A DNA stretch of 64,000 nucleotides, taken from the NCBI GenBank assembly GCA_035041965.1, contig JAPYMA010000132.1, forward strand, positions 62,001 through 126,000. Reading direction: 5' to 3'. How positions within the stretch are numbered: the first letter of the stretch is position 1; each line of letters begins with the position of its first letter. Shown in pieces: positions 34,129-46,705 of the stretch. The notes beneath the pieces are model-generated. The model had not been told where the DNA came from. It saw nothing but the letters and a program-made list of their open reading frames with translations, and ran no database searches. The translations under genes and the position numbers were made by a program. The DNA comes from Anisakis pegreffii. Lineage: Eukaryota > Nematoda > Chromadorea > Rhabditida > Anisakidae.

Positions 34129-37092
34129 CAACAATTTATAGGATGAGTGGAGGAATTTCCCCGTCGATTTTTTATACAGTAGGATTGATCCATTCATTAT
34201 CGAATGAGATCACTTGATTTACCAAAATCAACGGGAATAAAATCGCATCTGTTTGTGCTGAGATGATAATTTATGTGAATAAACAACACAGACCTGTTTT
34301 TTCTTGCCTCTACATTGTATGATTAAATATGGAACAAGGAACATATGCAATGCATTGAGCAATACGAAAATAGAAATTGAAACGAACATTGATTCTCGAT
34401 TATGTCTATCAACTGAAATTGAGTCATTATTGTTGACTGATGATTGCTTTCCGTTCAGCGAACAGATTTCACTCTCAGGGCTAACAAATTGAGTAACCGT
34501 TTAACTTCGAATGCAACGATCCGTTTTGAATTTTGTTGAAAGCTTATGTAAATTGCGACCCTTTTGCACAGAAGTGTTCAGTGGATATTGAAACTCATTG
34601 ATACTGCCCGTGATATGTTCTTGCTATCGATCAATTCAATTATTTGCATGCTCTACACTGTATGAAACCAAGCATACATTTTACGTTAGCATAGCTCTTC
34701 AACAGAATACATTTTCGTTATTCGTTCAAGCAAATTCTTTGCAACCATGCTTTACGGTGACTTTATCATAAAAAATAAGCGAAGAGAACGAATTAATAAG
34801 TTCATCCCGTCCACATTCAATCCAGTGAATGACCGGCACACAAACATAAAACATACATTCGTCTGAGATCGACCCACCCGTACGAAAATTCTCCCACTGA
34901 GATATTAACGACGATAAAGTGGGAATCAACCTCTTGACGTCAGAAAAACGATTTACAATGAACCCAACTATTCATCTATGCTCAACGTATTCTTCACCAA
35001 ACAAATTCGTTTTCTCACCATCACTTCATGCAAAACATCGTTTTTTTTTGGAATGTTCCGAGCAATCAATTTCCATATAAACCGCCCAAATTTTTACTAT
35101 TATAAGCATAAAGTTGCTTTTGTTTGGTGGAATATTCAAAGTTTATTTGTTCATCAAAGTTCAGTTCTTAACTGTGGATGCGGCTGACATTCATCGCACA
35201 AGACGGAGTGAGCAACCCCAGTCTTTGAGCGTGGCAACCGAACTGAAAATACGCTTAGCCCACTCCAGCCACAGATTATACTTTTGAATGTTTTTTGAAA
35301 TTTCCTTCATCTTGTGACAAGATCTGACCATGACCAACGTTGTTATTGTCAGTGTTCAGTTAACTTTTTGAATATAAATTGAGTTGATTTAGTGAGCGGC
35401 ATTAACCAATATATATTATGCTTCTAGACAAACTACATTATGCTGCTGAGTCCTGCGAATAATCGTGAATCGATATCAATGAAAACGACGAAAATTATCC
35501 GTAGATTATCACGAATTCAGCACCAGTCACAATGCGGTTCAACCTCTGCTGCGAGTCACGCCTTGGAAAGATGTCCAATGTAACACTCACCAAAATATCC
35601 TAAACCAAAAAGGTGTTCTCGAAGAAGCAGGCTCTAGTCACTGCAAATAGGAAGTTTCGTGCCTCTAGACCTAAGCATCTCAACGTTATCATTTTGCGCA
35701 AATCAGGAAGATGATGGCAAAATAGAAAATGTGTTACAGTAAATTAACTCCAAGACGATCACCGATCAACTTTTAAAATATAAATGAACAGCTTCCATCA
35801 CAATATTCTTTTTTAATGCAATCTGGGGATTATAGTTATCATTATAGTTATTATAGTTACACTTTGAGACCATTCAGATAGCCGAACAAAGTGAACAATT
35901 AAAAGAGCATTATCCATTACCTATGAAATAAGCAATTGAACAGAAGAATCGAATTATGCTTTAAAAAAGCAGCTGACTGACTCGTATGCGAACGTGAGAA
36001 TGACCGAAATACCGTTTATCACTACAATTTTATGAACAATCCGTTCGCAAATTCGTTTAAATTAAGCAATCATTGCACTGAAACCATCATCAAATTCAAA
36101 TTTGTTTATGACGAATAATGTTGTCGATTTGTGATCGATTTTTTGAATGTTATTTACTTTTTTTCAAAATATTCAAATATCAGAGACAATTTCATCAACA
36201 CATGGTAACATTCATTCAGAATGATCAATTCACTCAAAACAGAGCATGCTTTTGTCAAATAAATTAGACTGGTTGAGATACTCGCCTTGCGATGTTGTCA
36301 GAGACTGGTCACAGCTTTGTATGAATTATCGAGAATTCTTCTGTTTTTACTTGACTTCTTATTTAACGATCACTGTCTGCGATCATTGGTCAGCTCTCAA
36401 TCATCAATTTTGCTTCAATTTTGCTTGAGAATCTAGGTGAGTGAGGTGCGAGTTACAATCTTCCGAGTGCAAATACATTTGTTTTGATATTGAAATTATC
36501 ACATAATCATGCAATACCACTCCTTCATCTCTCAAACGAAAGAGAGAAGCTGCGATGAAAATTACACTTTGCAATCTGTGATAGCCAATCAACTCAGTTG
36601 AATTGATGAATAATTGAGTGACCCAAGAATATCCTTTTTTTGGGTTATTAGTGCTATAATTATTCAAGCGCATACCATTTTTGTTTCAATTTCCCCAATT
36701 TTAATGCTTTGTGAAATATAATACCACCTAGCAGAACTTGTATACATTTGCATTTATTCACTTATCAGATACAGTGGAGACGTGTGCAATACATGCGAAA
36801 AATATTCTTCGAACCCACACGATATATGAGCTCTAATCTAGTCAACTGCTTTTTACTCGTCAAATGGCAACTAAACGTCAACAACTATCAAGCGTCCGCC
36901 ATCATATCGAAAAGCAGTATTGAACTCAGACTTTCCATTTCTATGCGACCATGACTCATTTCAGTGAGCACTCATTATTGGTTTTCAAACAGATCCATAT
37001 TATTAGCGATTTGCAAGAAATTTGCATTTTTTTTGCTTACAGTTAGTATGAGTTATCTGTGATGTCATTGCTGAATCAGCATAAAATTCTTC
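34129..37092. other. Intergenic, no gene seen except a TATA box at its left edge
   Basis: Lies between the 5' ends of the MSP-domain gene (minus) and the second Asn-rich gene (plus), so it should hold both promoters. Scattered frames of 60-89 codons show no splice or family support. A short TTATAGTTA-type repeat lies near 35835-35865. Confidence 0.45.
34171..34176 (-). promoter_or_regulatory. Candidate TATA box of the MSP-domain gene
   Basis: TATAAA on the minus strand, about 45 nt upstream of the tentative start codon at 34128. Spacing fits a core promoter with a short leader, as in many sperm genes that are not trans-spliced. It depends on the tentative first exon being right. Confidence 0.3.
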
Positions 37093-37100
37093 TATATAAG
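37093..37100 (+). promoter_or_regulatory. Candidate TATA box of the second Asn-rich gene
   Basis: TATATAAG, 79 nt upstream of the chosen ATG at 37179. It lies in the correct orientation, and no splice acceptor intervenes that would be needed for trans-splicing. Confidence 0.45.
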
Positions 37101-37178
37101 ACCAAAAAATCTTGATCGCAGTCATTATTGCTCGTCGGTTACGTCGGAACAGTTGACTACTCCTGTCATTCCAAGCGG

Positions 37179-37970
37179 ATGGATTCGCTTCGAAACCCGT
37201 GCGCGAGAGGAAACTTCAATCGGGACGCGTCGATGTGTCAGCCAGGAGCACTGAATAATGCCAGTTTCTGTGGCTTCAACTCAAACGTGAATCAAGCCGG
37301 CGCTTTCAACAATCAGCGTTTGGGTGCTTTCGGTAACACTGCTGGCTTTGATGCTACAGCAAACAGTATGAGCGCACTCGCCAATAACTTAACAAACCTC
37401 AACCAACGACTCATTTCGAATGTCGATAATTTGAATCGAGCGCTGCAAAGTTTGAATTCACTCAGTGACAACTTAAATCGCAATCTCTCGAGTAATGCCA
37501 ACAATCAATCGAACAATTTTGCTAACAACAACAATGCTACCTGGTTCAAAAACACCACAGCTGTCAACTCCTCAACTAATGATCAACCATCAGCAGACAA
37601 CCAAAAAGCATCTGAGGGCCAGCCGACTGTTGGTGTTATTGCGAATGCCTCAGGTACACGTATCGTTATCGGAAATGGTACCAGTGGCAATCTTTGGGTG
37701 AGCGCTTTCCTTTAACCTTGGCTCGCAAGCCTGAACAATGCTAGAGCTTAATTTCACTTACAAACAATACAGTCACAAAACTGATCGTTCAGATTGGGTC
37801 AACACACGGACAGGTCGTATTGTTGACATGAACTCATCGAGACACGGAAGTGGCAGCTACTGCTTTTGGTCATGCACATCGATATCGTAATACTTCGTGA
37901 TTTGTCATTTCAGGAACATGCAAACTGGCCATCTTCGGTTTATCAACTGGACGCGAATGCGGCTCATTGA
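37179..37970 (+). CDS. Asn-rich protein, second copy of the two-exon plan
   Basis: Exon 37179-37697 (173 codons, donor TGG/GTGAGC) joins 37914-37970 (18 codons plus stop, acceptor CATTTCAG) in phase 0, giving 191 residues; AATAAA follows at 38066. Three cysteines lie in the first 31 residues. Residues about 60-110 form a heptad-like Leu/Asn stretch (LTNLNQRLISNVDNLNRALQ) that could be a coiled coil, followed by a run of Asn and Ser and a more hydrophobic end (IRIV-like segment TRIVIGNG). There is no signal peptide or membrane segment. Organisation, Asn bias, N-terminal cysteines and the last intron about 20 codons before the end parallel the gene at 21471-22716, though the Cys comb is absent. 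The frame is open upstream of the ATG for about 17 codons, so a non-ATG-proximal start is unlikely but not excluded. Family not recognised. Confidence 0.65.
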
Positions 37971-38065
37971 GTTGGGTATCTTCACGGGATGAGCAGGGGA
38001 TTCGGGAGGAACAAGTTGAAGTGATTAATAGTTGCAAATCATCATAACTGTTTTGTATTCTCCGC

Positions 38066-38071
38066 AATAAA
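38066..38071 (+). terminator. Polyadenylation signal of the second Asn-rich gene
   Basis: AATAAA, 96 nt after the stop codon at 37970. Confidence 0.5.
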
Positions 38072-38697
38072 TATTTGACGCAATGTACAATAGTTGTATG
38101 TCACAGTAATAATTGTACAGCATATCAGATCACATCAATAAGAATGTTGTGCAGTTTGAAAATGCGATGCATCAGTTGTTGAAAATTATTCGCACTGTGC
38201 CTGATCCTTTTCGTTGAGCTGTCGGGGGGAGCATGCCCTATGATGAACGGCTCAAGCCAGGGCCATGAAGTGGGCCAATAGTGAGCAGCTGATGAGTCCG
38301 TCAAAGAATGTGAATCGCTCAAACTTCTGAATTCATTGCTTATTGTTTTAAATTTCTTCCATCTAGTTGAGCAATTGCATTGTGCGGATCATTTCTACAC
38401 ATTGCATCTCTGTTGATCAATCAATCTTTGCCTTGCGACATCAGTATCAGAACGATGACTTTCAAACTAACTAACTGTTTGCTTTTGTTTGCCCACAACT
38501 TATCAAATTTTTCACATTTTCGTATTCTTCAGATTCTAGAGCTTCGGAAGACAACATACCTCATCGAGCGATCGTGCTTTGTTTCAGATTAATACTTCAA
38601 CTTCGGAAGGCATGCCACCTTGTTGAGCGATTACATCACGCCTTTTAGCTGTATGCATTGCGGACTTGTTCATCAACCTATGCTTTACATTAGGAAC
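38072..38697. other. No gene seen
   Basis: Contains a GC-richer patch (38215-38310) with several short self-complementary words such as TTGAGC/GCTCAA and GGGCC. A partial hammerhead-like word in it was considered and rejected. No exon was recognised. Confidence 0.4.
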
Positions 38698-38702
38698 ATC
38701 AC

Positions 38703-39114
38703 TGTTAGTGGTGTTAGCTTTTGTTGCTGGTGCGAAGACGACACTTAATAGTATAGTTTATCCAAACTAATAAATAAGGACGATAATGATGATTGAGTAG
38801 AGTAGTGGTACAACTGACGACTGCGGAAGATGCCGATGATGGCGAGTACAACACTACAATAACCGCGATTGACAGCACTGACTTCAAGTGACAACGCTAA
38901 CAATACACACTGATACCCACACTGGTACAGTGACCAACTACACTAACAATAAGCTACTTATATGGTCATTGGGATTAGCTGATTACGAAACAATGATCAC
39001 CTGTTGCCAATGGTGGTCAGAGAATACACGATTTGCAAAGCACTATAGACAGATATACAAGAAACTGTAAACAATAAACAAGAGATCATAGATTTATCTC
39101 AATATCATCCTTCA
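38703..39114. mobile_element. Probable solo LTR, copy A
   Basis: The repeat starts TGTTAG and ends CTTCA, with the 5-bp direct repeat ATCAC on each side (38698-38702 and 39115-39119) and an AATAAA about 35 bp before the end. TG...CA ends, a 5-bp duplication and an internal polyadenylation signal fit an LTR of a Bel/Pao or Gypsy type element. No tRNA-primed internal region, gag or pol was found. The last 280 bp is almost identical to the copy at 48190-48615; the first 110 bp is clearly more diverged. An identical 60-codon frame in both copies is probably fortuitous. Confidence 0.55.
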
Positions 39115-39119
39115 ATCAC

Positions 39120-41431
39120 AAGCTTAATGTTCAGGGGAACTGTTTCATCGGGTTAATTCTCGGATTCTCCGAATCATCTATCTCCAGAATCGAGCGATCA
39201 TGCTCAGCTTCAGATGAATGCATCAATTTTTAAAAGCACGTCACTCTGCTGAGCATTGCATTGCAACGCTCATTTCCATTCAGTGTTTTTCTGTTGATTA
39301 ACCCATGCCTTGCAACATCAACATCCGAAAGATCTCCTTCAAAGTATTCTTAGTTTACCCAAAAACATACTCTTTTCTTCGTACCATCGCTATCATCAAG
39401 CAAATATGGTTGGTTTGGACTTACGACATCCGACGTTGAACTTACGGCAACCGTACTTGCGACGAAGAATTCTTGATAATTTTTTTTGTTAGGAACGGTC
39501 GAAAAAGATAATTTTATTCAACAGAATTGTTTCGAGATAATAACGGTGACATTTCAGCCATTTAAATGTTTAAACTTCGTGTAGATTTTAACGCAATGAT
39601 ATCCATAAATATGCACCGACGTTTTGAACTTACTTAAGACTCTAAAGGTTCATTATGTTCTAATGCAGTCAAAATTGTTGAATTTTATGCAACGAAAACT
39701 CGGTCCATTAATATCTGACGATGAGCAAAATTTTCGGCAAAATGTGTTTCGGTTTATGAACGCTGTTTGCTTTACTAACATTTTTGCTCGATCTTTAGGC
39801 GTCAAGCAAATTAGATATGCAGAGAATTAGTTCATAATGGGATTCTGATGGTTTCTTGGCATCTTTCGACATATCGAAGACCATCTTCAAGTATTTCAGT
39901 TAATTTTAGATTTCGACGCAGTGTGCTCCCTAATTTTCATTGTTAAAATCAGCCCAATAAAAAAGGTATTTGAGACCTCTACAACGGATGTGAATTCAGA
40001 TCTGGAAGTGGTTATTAACCATATTTCATCAGAAACGTCCTCATGGGATAACAAATCGCGGCCAAATATCAATAATTAAAGGAACTGTTGATATTCTACG
40101 CTATCGACGAACATTTACATCAGGAAAAATGTTACACATTTCGGTGGCGAGGGTTCTTGAACAATTTATCAAAACGTGAAGACTTTCAATGGATTCCAAA
40201 AAATATTCTCATTTTTTCAAAGCACTCTAAAGAAACGTGTACTACTCGTTTAAGCATATCGCAATCTGCTCTCACGTCCACCAACCACAAATAAACCTTA
40301 TCTGACTGCGTATGCTCACCAATTTCAGACACACATTTTCCATGCGACATGCGCACATACATCAACTGAGTAATGACTCTGATGCAGCTTCTTATGTTCT
40401 TTCAGGTCATTATTGGTGAAATTCACGTTAGGATTCTATTGTCGACATTCAAGGATGTAATCATGTTGATTTCTCGATTAGGTCAGAGCACAGACGGAGC
40501 ACACATGGGCTAACGTCTATCGTGGCGTAAGGCCGACGTATCTTGCACCGTCTACATACCCGGTTATTTTGCAGAAAACATTTCACGGTCATTCCTACTT
40601 CACGTTTTCTTGTCCGTGTATATTCTACTTCTGAAGTACTTAAATCTGTGAACTTGGCAAATCCACCTGTGAGAAGAGTGTGTCATGTTTTCGAGTTTGG
40701 AATGCAGTCAAAGGCAAAGAGCATTTTATTGCCATTTGATAAGGAATGATCATTTCCCTGTGGTTTTTTAGTTGTGTACGCGTCGACAAGTTAAAAGTTT
40801 CAAATAAGCAAACATGCAGCATAATGATAGTATTGCATGCTCTCGATGGATTATTCTGCGCTTCATGTCAGCATTGACGGCCATAGAAAATGTGCGAAAT
40901 CTATTCCTTCTCTGTGCTCTTGCAGTTCAGTTCCCATCCGTTATTTTGATTAATTGTGAAACCCCAAAAGCAATCATAGCGAAAATGCGATGAATCACCC
41001 ATCGTTTACGTTATAAAATTCTCCCTCACCACTGTAATTGTAGTCGTTACTGTACGGTATTCATGCCCTTAAACTAATCGGTTGTCGTTGTTCAGGAGAA
41101 CATGTGAATGAATCTCTGTGCCATTGATTTTATTTTTTCAAAAATTTTCTCTCATATAAGAGATTCAATAAAAACTTGAGTCCTTAGGCGTCAACTTTTC
41201 AGTAACAAAGCTTTCATAGTTTGTATTTTCGATGTCTCTCTAACCGTAGATGTATTGATTGTCCTCAGAAGTGTTTACTTTGAAGGAATATTTCCAGATA
41301 ATTGGAGTGTGCTGTTTGAGTGCTGTTTCGTTCAGTACTGAAGGCACATTTGTGTGTTTGTTATTTTTGTTCGTTTATTCTGTGTTCGTGTGCAGCCGCA
41401 TTAATTTGCAATTATAAAAACTACAACTAAT
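39120..41431. other. ARPC4 upstream region, no gene seen
   Basis: Frames of 60-68 codons occur on both strands but none has splice support or family resemblance. The ARPC4 promoter should lie near the right end. Confidence 0.45.
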
Positions 41432-42828
41432 ATGGTAAGTGTTTGTTGGATTCTTTTTGCTTGATTTCAGTGCTAATAATCGAAATGCGGTGGCATTTTC
41501 TTTAAAGATTTGCCCTAAGAATACTGAGAAGTACTCTATGGTTTAGATTCCATTTCAAACTGCAATTTTGGTCGTTCTATTGTTTTGATCTGAATGAAAA
41601 TTGCTCTTTGCAGAGCGCAACGTTACAACCCTATCTGGAGGCAGTCAGGAGGACATTAGAGGCTGCGATGTGCCTTGAGCAGTTCAGCTCGCAGGTTGTA
41701 GAGAGGCACAATAAGCCCGAGGTTGGTTCCGCATCGTTTTCGTAAGTGCAACTGAATTAGAGCATCGTCTAACAAGCACACAAATGCAGGTTGAAGTATG
41801 CACATCCAAAGAACTGCTGTTAACCCCGGTGGTTGTGTCACGCAGCAAACAAGAACGTGTTCTCATCGAACCATCTATTAATTCATTACGAGTCAGTATC
41901 GCTGTTAAGCAAGCGGATGAAATCGAGAAAATTCTCTGCCATAAATTCACTCGATTTATGTGCCAACGCGCCGATAATTTCATCATACTGAGAAGGTTCG
42001 AACAGTTGTTTTGTTGGCTTCATTTATTTGTTTTGATTTGATAAGTTCATATTCAACCTGTCTCAACTTCGGATTATTGAGGACAGAAGTTATGGTAGCA
42101 AAAGAGCGAATCATTTACAGTAAAGAGTCAAGCATTAATTGTTGAAATTTCACGGTAATGCAGTTTCTTTTAATGATTGCTTTCCACGGCCGTAAGTTGA
42201 AGATGTTATCTGATGGTATATGTTTCAGGAAACCCATAGCTGGTTACGACATCTCATTTCTGATCACTGCAACGCATACAGAAATGATGTATAAACATAA
42301 ACTAGTCGATTTTCTGATTCATTTTATGCAAGAAATTGATAAGGTTATTATTAAGTGGTTATTTCGTTTATGCATAAATTGTCTTTCTTCATCCATCAAC
42401 AGATCGTTTCGTTCACTCATTCATATTGTCCTCCGCGATATTCACAAATTTTCCTCGTTCACTTAATGCCAGAATACGTTCTTTTCTCTGTCCATTACCC
42501 AACTGTTATATGGTATTGAACATCCAACCCCACAGTTGGTAGATCGACTGAGTTTTCGGAAACATTCTTGTTCCATCTGAATCTCATAGATGTCGATGAA
42601 TTCAGTTGAAAAATTCGTACGACCTAAAACTTAAATATCTGAAAAGGAAATAATGTTTTTAAAATAATAATAAAAGTGTATAAATATTAATTCGAATGTA
42701 GTAATATTTGTGGAATAATATGTAAGTATAGCTAATGTAACCGATTGCAGGAAATAAATGATATGAAGTTGGCTTTAAATGCACGTGCTCGTGTCTCGGC
42801 TGAGGAATTCTTGAAGCGTTTCAATTGA
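41432..42828 (+). CDS. ARPC4: Arp2/3 complex subunit 4 (p20)
   Basis: A core subunit of the seven-protein complex that nucleates branched actin; with ARPC2 it forms the backbone that binds the mother filament. Exons: 41432-41434, 41614-41721, 41790-41995, 42229-42343, 42751-42828, all in phase, giving 169 residues (human 168). Recognisable blocks are [79 protein letters not shown] and the C-terminal [12 protein letters not shown]. The first coding exon holds only the start codon, spliced at ATG/GTAAGT; without it the second exon would lack a start where the family expects one. Intact and highly conserved. Confidence 0.95.
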
Positions 42829-44998
42829 AATCGATTCTGACTCAAGTGGTTTCTTCTTCGACAGATTGTTTATTGATTCATTTATTGCTCTTATCAGAAT
42901 TGTTCTCTTTTGCTTTCCTTCATGACATCATATTTCGTCGGTGTTTCGTCTCTCTCTTTTGTTTCATCTTCTCGTTTAGTTTTGTTTTTCTAATTGAGTC
43001 TTTTAAAATATTCTTAGAGATGAAGAAGATTTTTGTTGAATAAGTCTCTTATTGCGAAACTGTATGTTTAATGACTAGTGCTTAAAACTTAGGCGTTCAT
43101 TAGTGATGCCTTTAAAGTTTATAACTATTTTATGGTTATTCATCAGATATGTTCATTGAGTTAGCGAGCAACGAAACTCAGTTCTAACGTTTAAAATCCA
43201 TCGGAATTGCACAGATTTTCAAAATAATTCTGGCTGAAAGTTTGCGATCAATTCTGGTAAACGGTTGAAAAGTGGGGGTATTTAAGATCTACCGAGATCG
43301 AAAACTGATATTAAAAACCTTAACTATATGTCATTTATAGGTAACGTTTTTAATATTAGTCCCTATGAGTGGGCATATATTGTTATTTATAGTAATCACG
43401 TATATATTAAACAATTTATGTTATTAAACTGAAATGATCTTAGACGTAAAAACGTTGGAAATTCCATAAGTTATTTGCTGTCTGGAATGATAATTTCATT
43501 GCATCTGACGGTGACGATATTGATATGTGTGTCTGATTTCACTGAGTAATCTGTTTTCTCAATTACAGATTGTTATCCAGTCCCGTGTTTGAAGTTTTTA
43601 ATAAGAGCTTCGTGTCATATCTTTTTTTTCAGCTTTTTAATATCTCAATAATGTTTTCATTCGTTTTTCCCTCTGTTTTCCTCTGAACAAGATGAGAGCA
43701 CGGTTATTGTTCATCAAGCAGTTGTGTAACTTATTTATTTGTTTAATTGGTAGTCGATGGTATTCAATGTTCAGTGAAGCTTATTGTTGCGTGGATCATT
43801 CGTGTGTTATTGGTTAGATGATATCAATTCTTGATTGTTTCATTTTACAGTTTGATTATAATTTGTCATTTGTGTTCATTCAATTTGATGTTCATCGATT
43901 TCATTAAGATTTGAACAAATTTCTTGTTTTTTTTTGATGTTCTGCAAGGTACTTTTCAATCCTTAAAGATGTTTTCGACGAATGTTTTTTGTGTGCTATC
44001 ACTAAAAAAATAATCGTTGTTCGAATTAATTGATAAGATCGAGTATTTGCCAACACTGCTTTCGATCTTTCGAGCAAAAACCATCCAAATAAGCGAAATC
44101 ATAGCAAAGCATTTAATGAATGAGAATCATTGTTTTTTATCATTATTCAGTGTTGAATATTCTGCACACAACATCCCCTACGTCACGTAATCGTTTGACA
44201 GGACTGATTCCAAAAGTAACTTTTTGTCCGAATTGTAATTGGAATTTTGATCAGAAGAAATCGATGCATGATTTTTTAAATAATATTTTGTTAGTTTCTT
44301 GTGATTTTATTGTATGATTAAGTTCGCTTAAGAAATCACTGTTTTACTGCCTCGTTGATTGGTTTATTATTATTGTTATACGTTATATTATTATTGTTAT
44401 TGCTAATTGGGAGGTGAAGAATAGACGTTTTTTTGCATTATTGTAATGCGGCGTTCTTAATTATTGTAATAGGTTGCAAAATTTTCTTATGACAGTTGTT
44501 ATTTTGTTAGTCAATAATCATTTTATTTCATTCAAATTATTCATATTTAACCGTTGAATTCTTCCGTTTTTGTATAAATTGATGTCAATGCCTTCACGAT
44601 ATTTCGAATCATTCTTCTGTGAAATTTTGATTCAGATTGACTCATTGATTCTTTTGAAATGATAAATTAATTGTTCAAATCTTCAGTAGATTGTCTATAC
44701 GAAATCAGTGGTTCATTACATAACCATAGAGTATATCTATTCCAGTTCGATTAAAGACGATCATTTGAAGGGGAATTCGGAAAAGACGAATAATTGTTGA
44801 GTGCCGTAGTGCTAAATATATATTCAGTTTCGTTAATTTGTGAGTTATTTGAGCGAGTAGAAGAGATTGAAAAGTTTGATGAAATTCTTTATCGTTTATT
44901 GTTTTCACTTCGTTGATATTACGGTGAGTTTGTCAATTTTTTTCCAACGAACGGAATCATGTTGAAATTTGCATATGTGGTCATACGTAGGTATTTAA
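42829..44998. other. Intergenic, no gene seen
   Basis: Very T-rich on the plus strand, holding the ARPC4 3' untranslated region (no canonical AATAAA close by) and the EMC7 upstream region. No exon, RNA gene or repeat was recognised. Confidence 0.45.
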
Positions 44999-45000
44999 AT

Positions 45001-45005
45001 TTCAG
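45001..45005 (+). promoter_or_regulatory. Probable trans-splice acceptor of EMC7
   Basis: AAATTTCAG ends 6 nt before the EMC7 start codon. As the signal peptide begins right after it and no upstream exon is expected, spliced-leader addition is likely (inference). Confidence 0.5.
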
Positions 45006-45011
45006 GAGATT

Positions 45012-46705
45012 ATGCGTTGGTGCTTAATAGCCATTGTCGTATCCTTTTTGGGGATAAGTGGAGTCGTGTTGGGTGAAGGAAATGATGAACCACAAACTTA
45101 TTCGATTGAGGGAGAAGCGATATTGCCCCCAACAGTGAATGCAAAATCCGATTGGTATATCAACGCTCGTGTTTTGGTCAATTATGGACAGTATATTGCC
45201 TTCGTGAAGTTAGTTTGTTGGAAATTGTCGTTTTTCATTTCGCTTTTTTTAACCTTTTTGTTCATAATTCAGTGGCAATAATTAAGAGAATGTTTCGAAA
45301 CGTATACAACGTTTAAAGATGAGCGACGTAAGTCTAAGGAAAGACTTCTTATTCCTCCACAACGAACTTTTTGATGCTTGCAATCATCGACGTTCTTTCG
45401 ATTCGTACAATGGATCAACTGATTTGAAGACGTTGCATAGGTTCAATTGCATAGCAAACGTTTAAATGAGTGCACAAATTTATCGACATTTTTGTTCATT
45501 GAATGTGCTGTACGGAATTGTTGGATGTGGACTAAATGATCGTATTTTAGAGAATATTTTCATATTTGAATAATGAATCAAATCAACATTACAGTTAACC
45601 GTGTTTACTTTATTTCATTCACTTGTAAAGCTTACTCTCTTAAAAAATCATTCCATTTAATCCTTCAAGATTGCTCGCTTTTCCTCTTATTTTTAGTATT
45701 GTGCACATCAAAAAATAATATTATTTATTGAAACGGATGGAAAATATAATTCAAAATAAGATGATGGTTGGAGATCGTCATATCTAACATTATCCATAAT
45801 CACGTAATTGTAGTTAATAAGAGAGCATTAACAACCAGTAATTCCGTTGTTTCCCATTCAAGTTTCCGTTCATTTGAAGATTGAAAACGAATTTGAGGTT
45901 TTAAAATCATTTCAGTTTTGGGTTTTTTTCAGACGAAATGGAAGCTTCATAGTTTCCGGTGTTTTACCAGGCTCATATATCGTTGAAGTATCTCACGTGA
46001 ATTTTGTGTTCGAGCCAGTTCGTGTGGATATTACATCGAAAGGCAAATTTCGTGCAAGGCGTCTGAATTTACTGCAGGTTTATTCTTTTTTTACCTATAA
46101 GATCTCATCATTGAATGAAACCAGATGACCAATTTTAAAACATTTTTTCTTTATTCACTAATTAATATTTCTGCTCTTATGGAAATTTTCACGTAGTTCA
46201 AAGAAAAATTATTTCAGCCGTCAGTAGTATCAACGCTGCCATATCCACTACGTTTAACAAGCGCCCATCAAATATCATATTTTCGAGCTCGTGAAGAATG
46301 GCGTTTACTCGATATGCTTTCAAATCCGATGGTACTGATGATGGTTATACCTCTGCTGTTATTAGTAGTGCTCCCCAAATTGGTTAACACGAATGATCCC
46401 GAAATTAAAAAGGTTAATTTTTATAGTTCCATTCATTATTTGACAGAAGACCTATCTATTCGTTCTACTGATAAGTTCATTTGAATTTCTATGAAACAAC
46501 TGTTGAATAGTGAGAACGTTTTGATAGTATTTCGATTTCATAAATTATTTGATAATTTTGAGTTGAACTGTTTTCTTTCAAGGAAATGGCCAAAACTATG
46601 CCTCAAATGGATGTGCCGGATGTGTCCGATATGCTCGCTTCATGGCTTGGTGGTACGAAAAAGCCAACCAAAAAGGCGACATCATCTGCCAAGAAAAGAC
46701 TGTGA
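45012..46705 (+). CDS. EMC7: ER membrane protein complex subunit 7
   Basis: A lumen-facing subunit of the EMC, which inserts tail-anchored and multipass proteins into the ER membrane. Exons 45012-45208, 45933-46077, 46218-46412 and 46583-46705 join in phase, giving 219 residues (human 242). A signal peptide covers about residues 1-21 (MRWCLIAIVVSFLGISGVVLG). The beta-sandwich follows, with IEGEAILPP, NGSFIVSGVLPGSYIVEV and FEPVRVDITSKGK, all recognisable family blocks. One membrane helix near residues 150-170 begins NPMVLMMVIPLLLLVVLPK, then NTNDPEIKKEM and a Lys-rich cytosolic tail. The start follows a TTTCAG acceptor by 6 nt. Intact. Confidence 0.94.

Noticed and set aside
38288..38310. Hammerhead-ribozyme-like word CTGATGAGTCCGT
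   Set aside because: The first half of the catalytic core matches, but no GAAA(C/G) second half follows at a workable distance and helix II cannot close, so a ribozyme is not supported.
38888..39070. A 60-codon frame identical in both LTR-like copies (also 48389-48571)
   Set aside because: It lies within the stretch that is nearly identical at the DNA level; no selection on the protein can be inferred.
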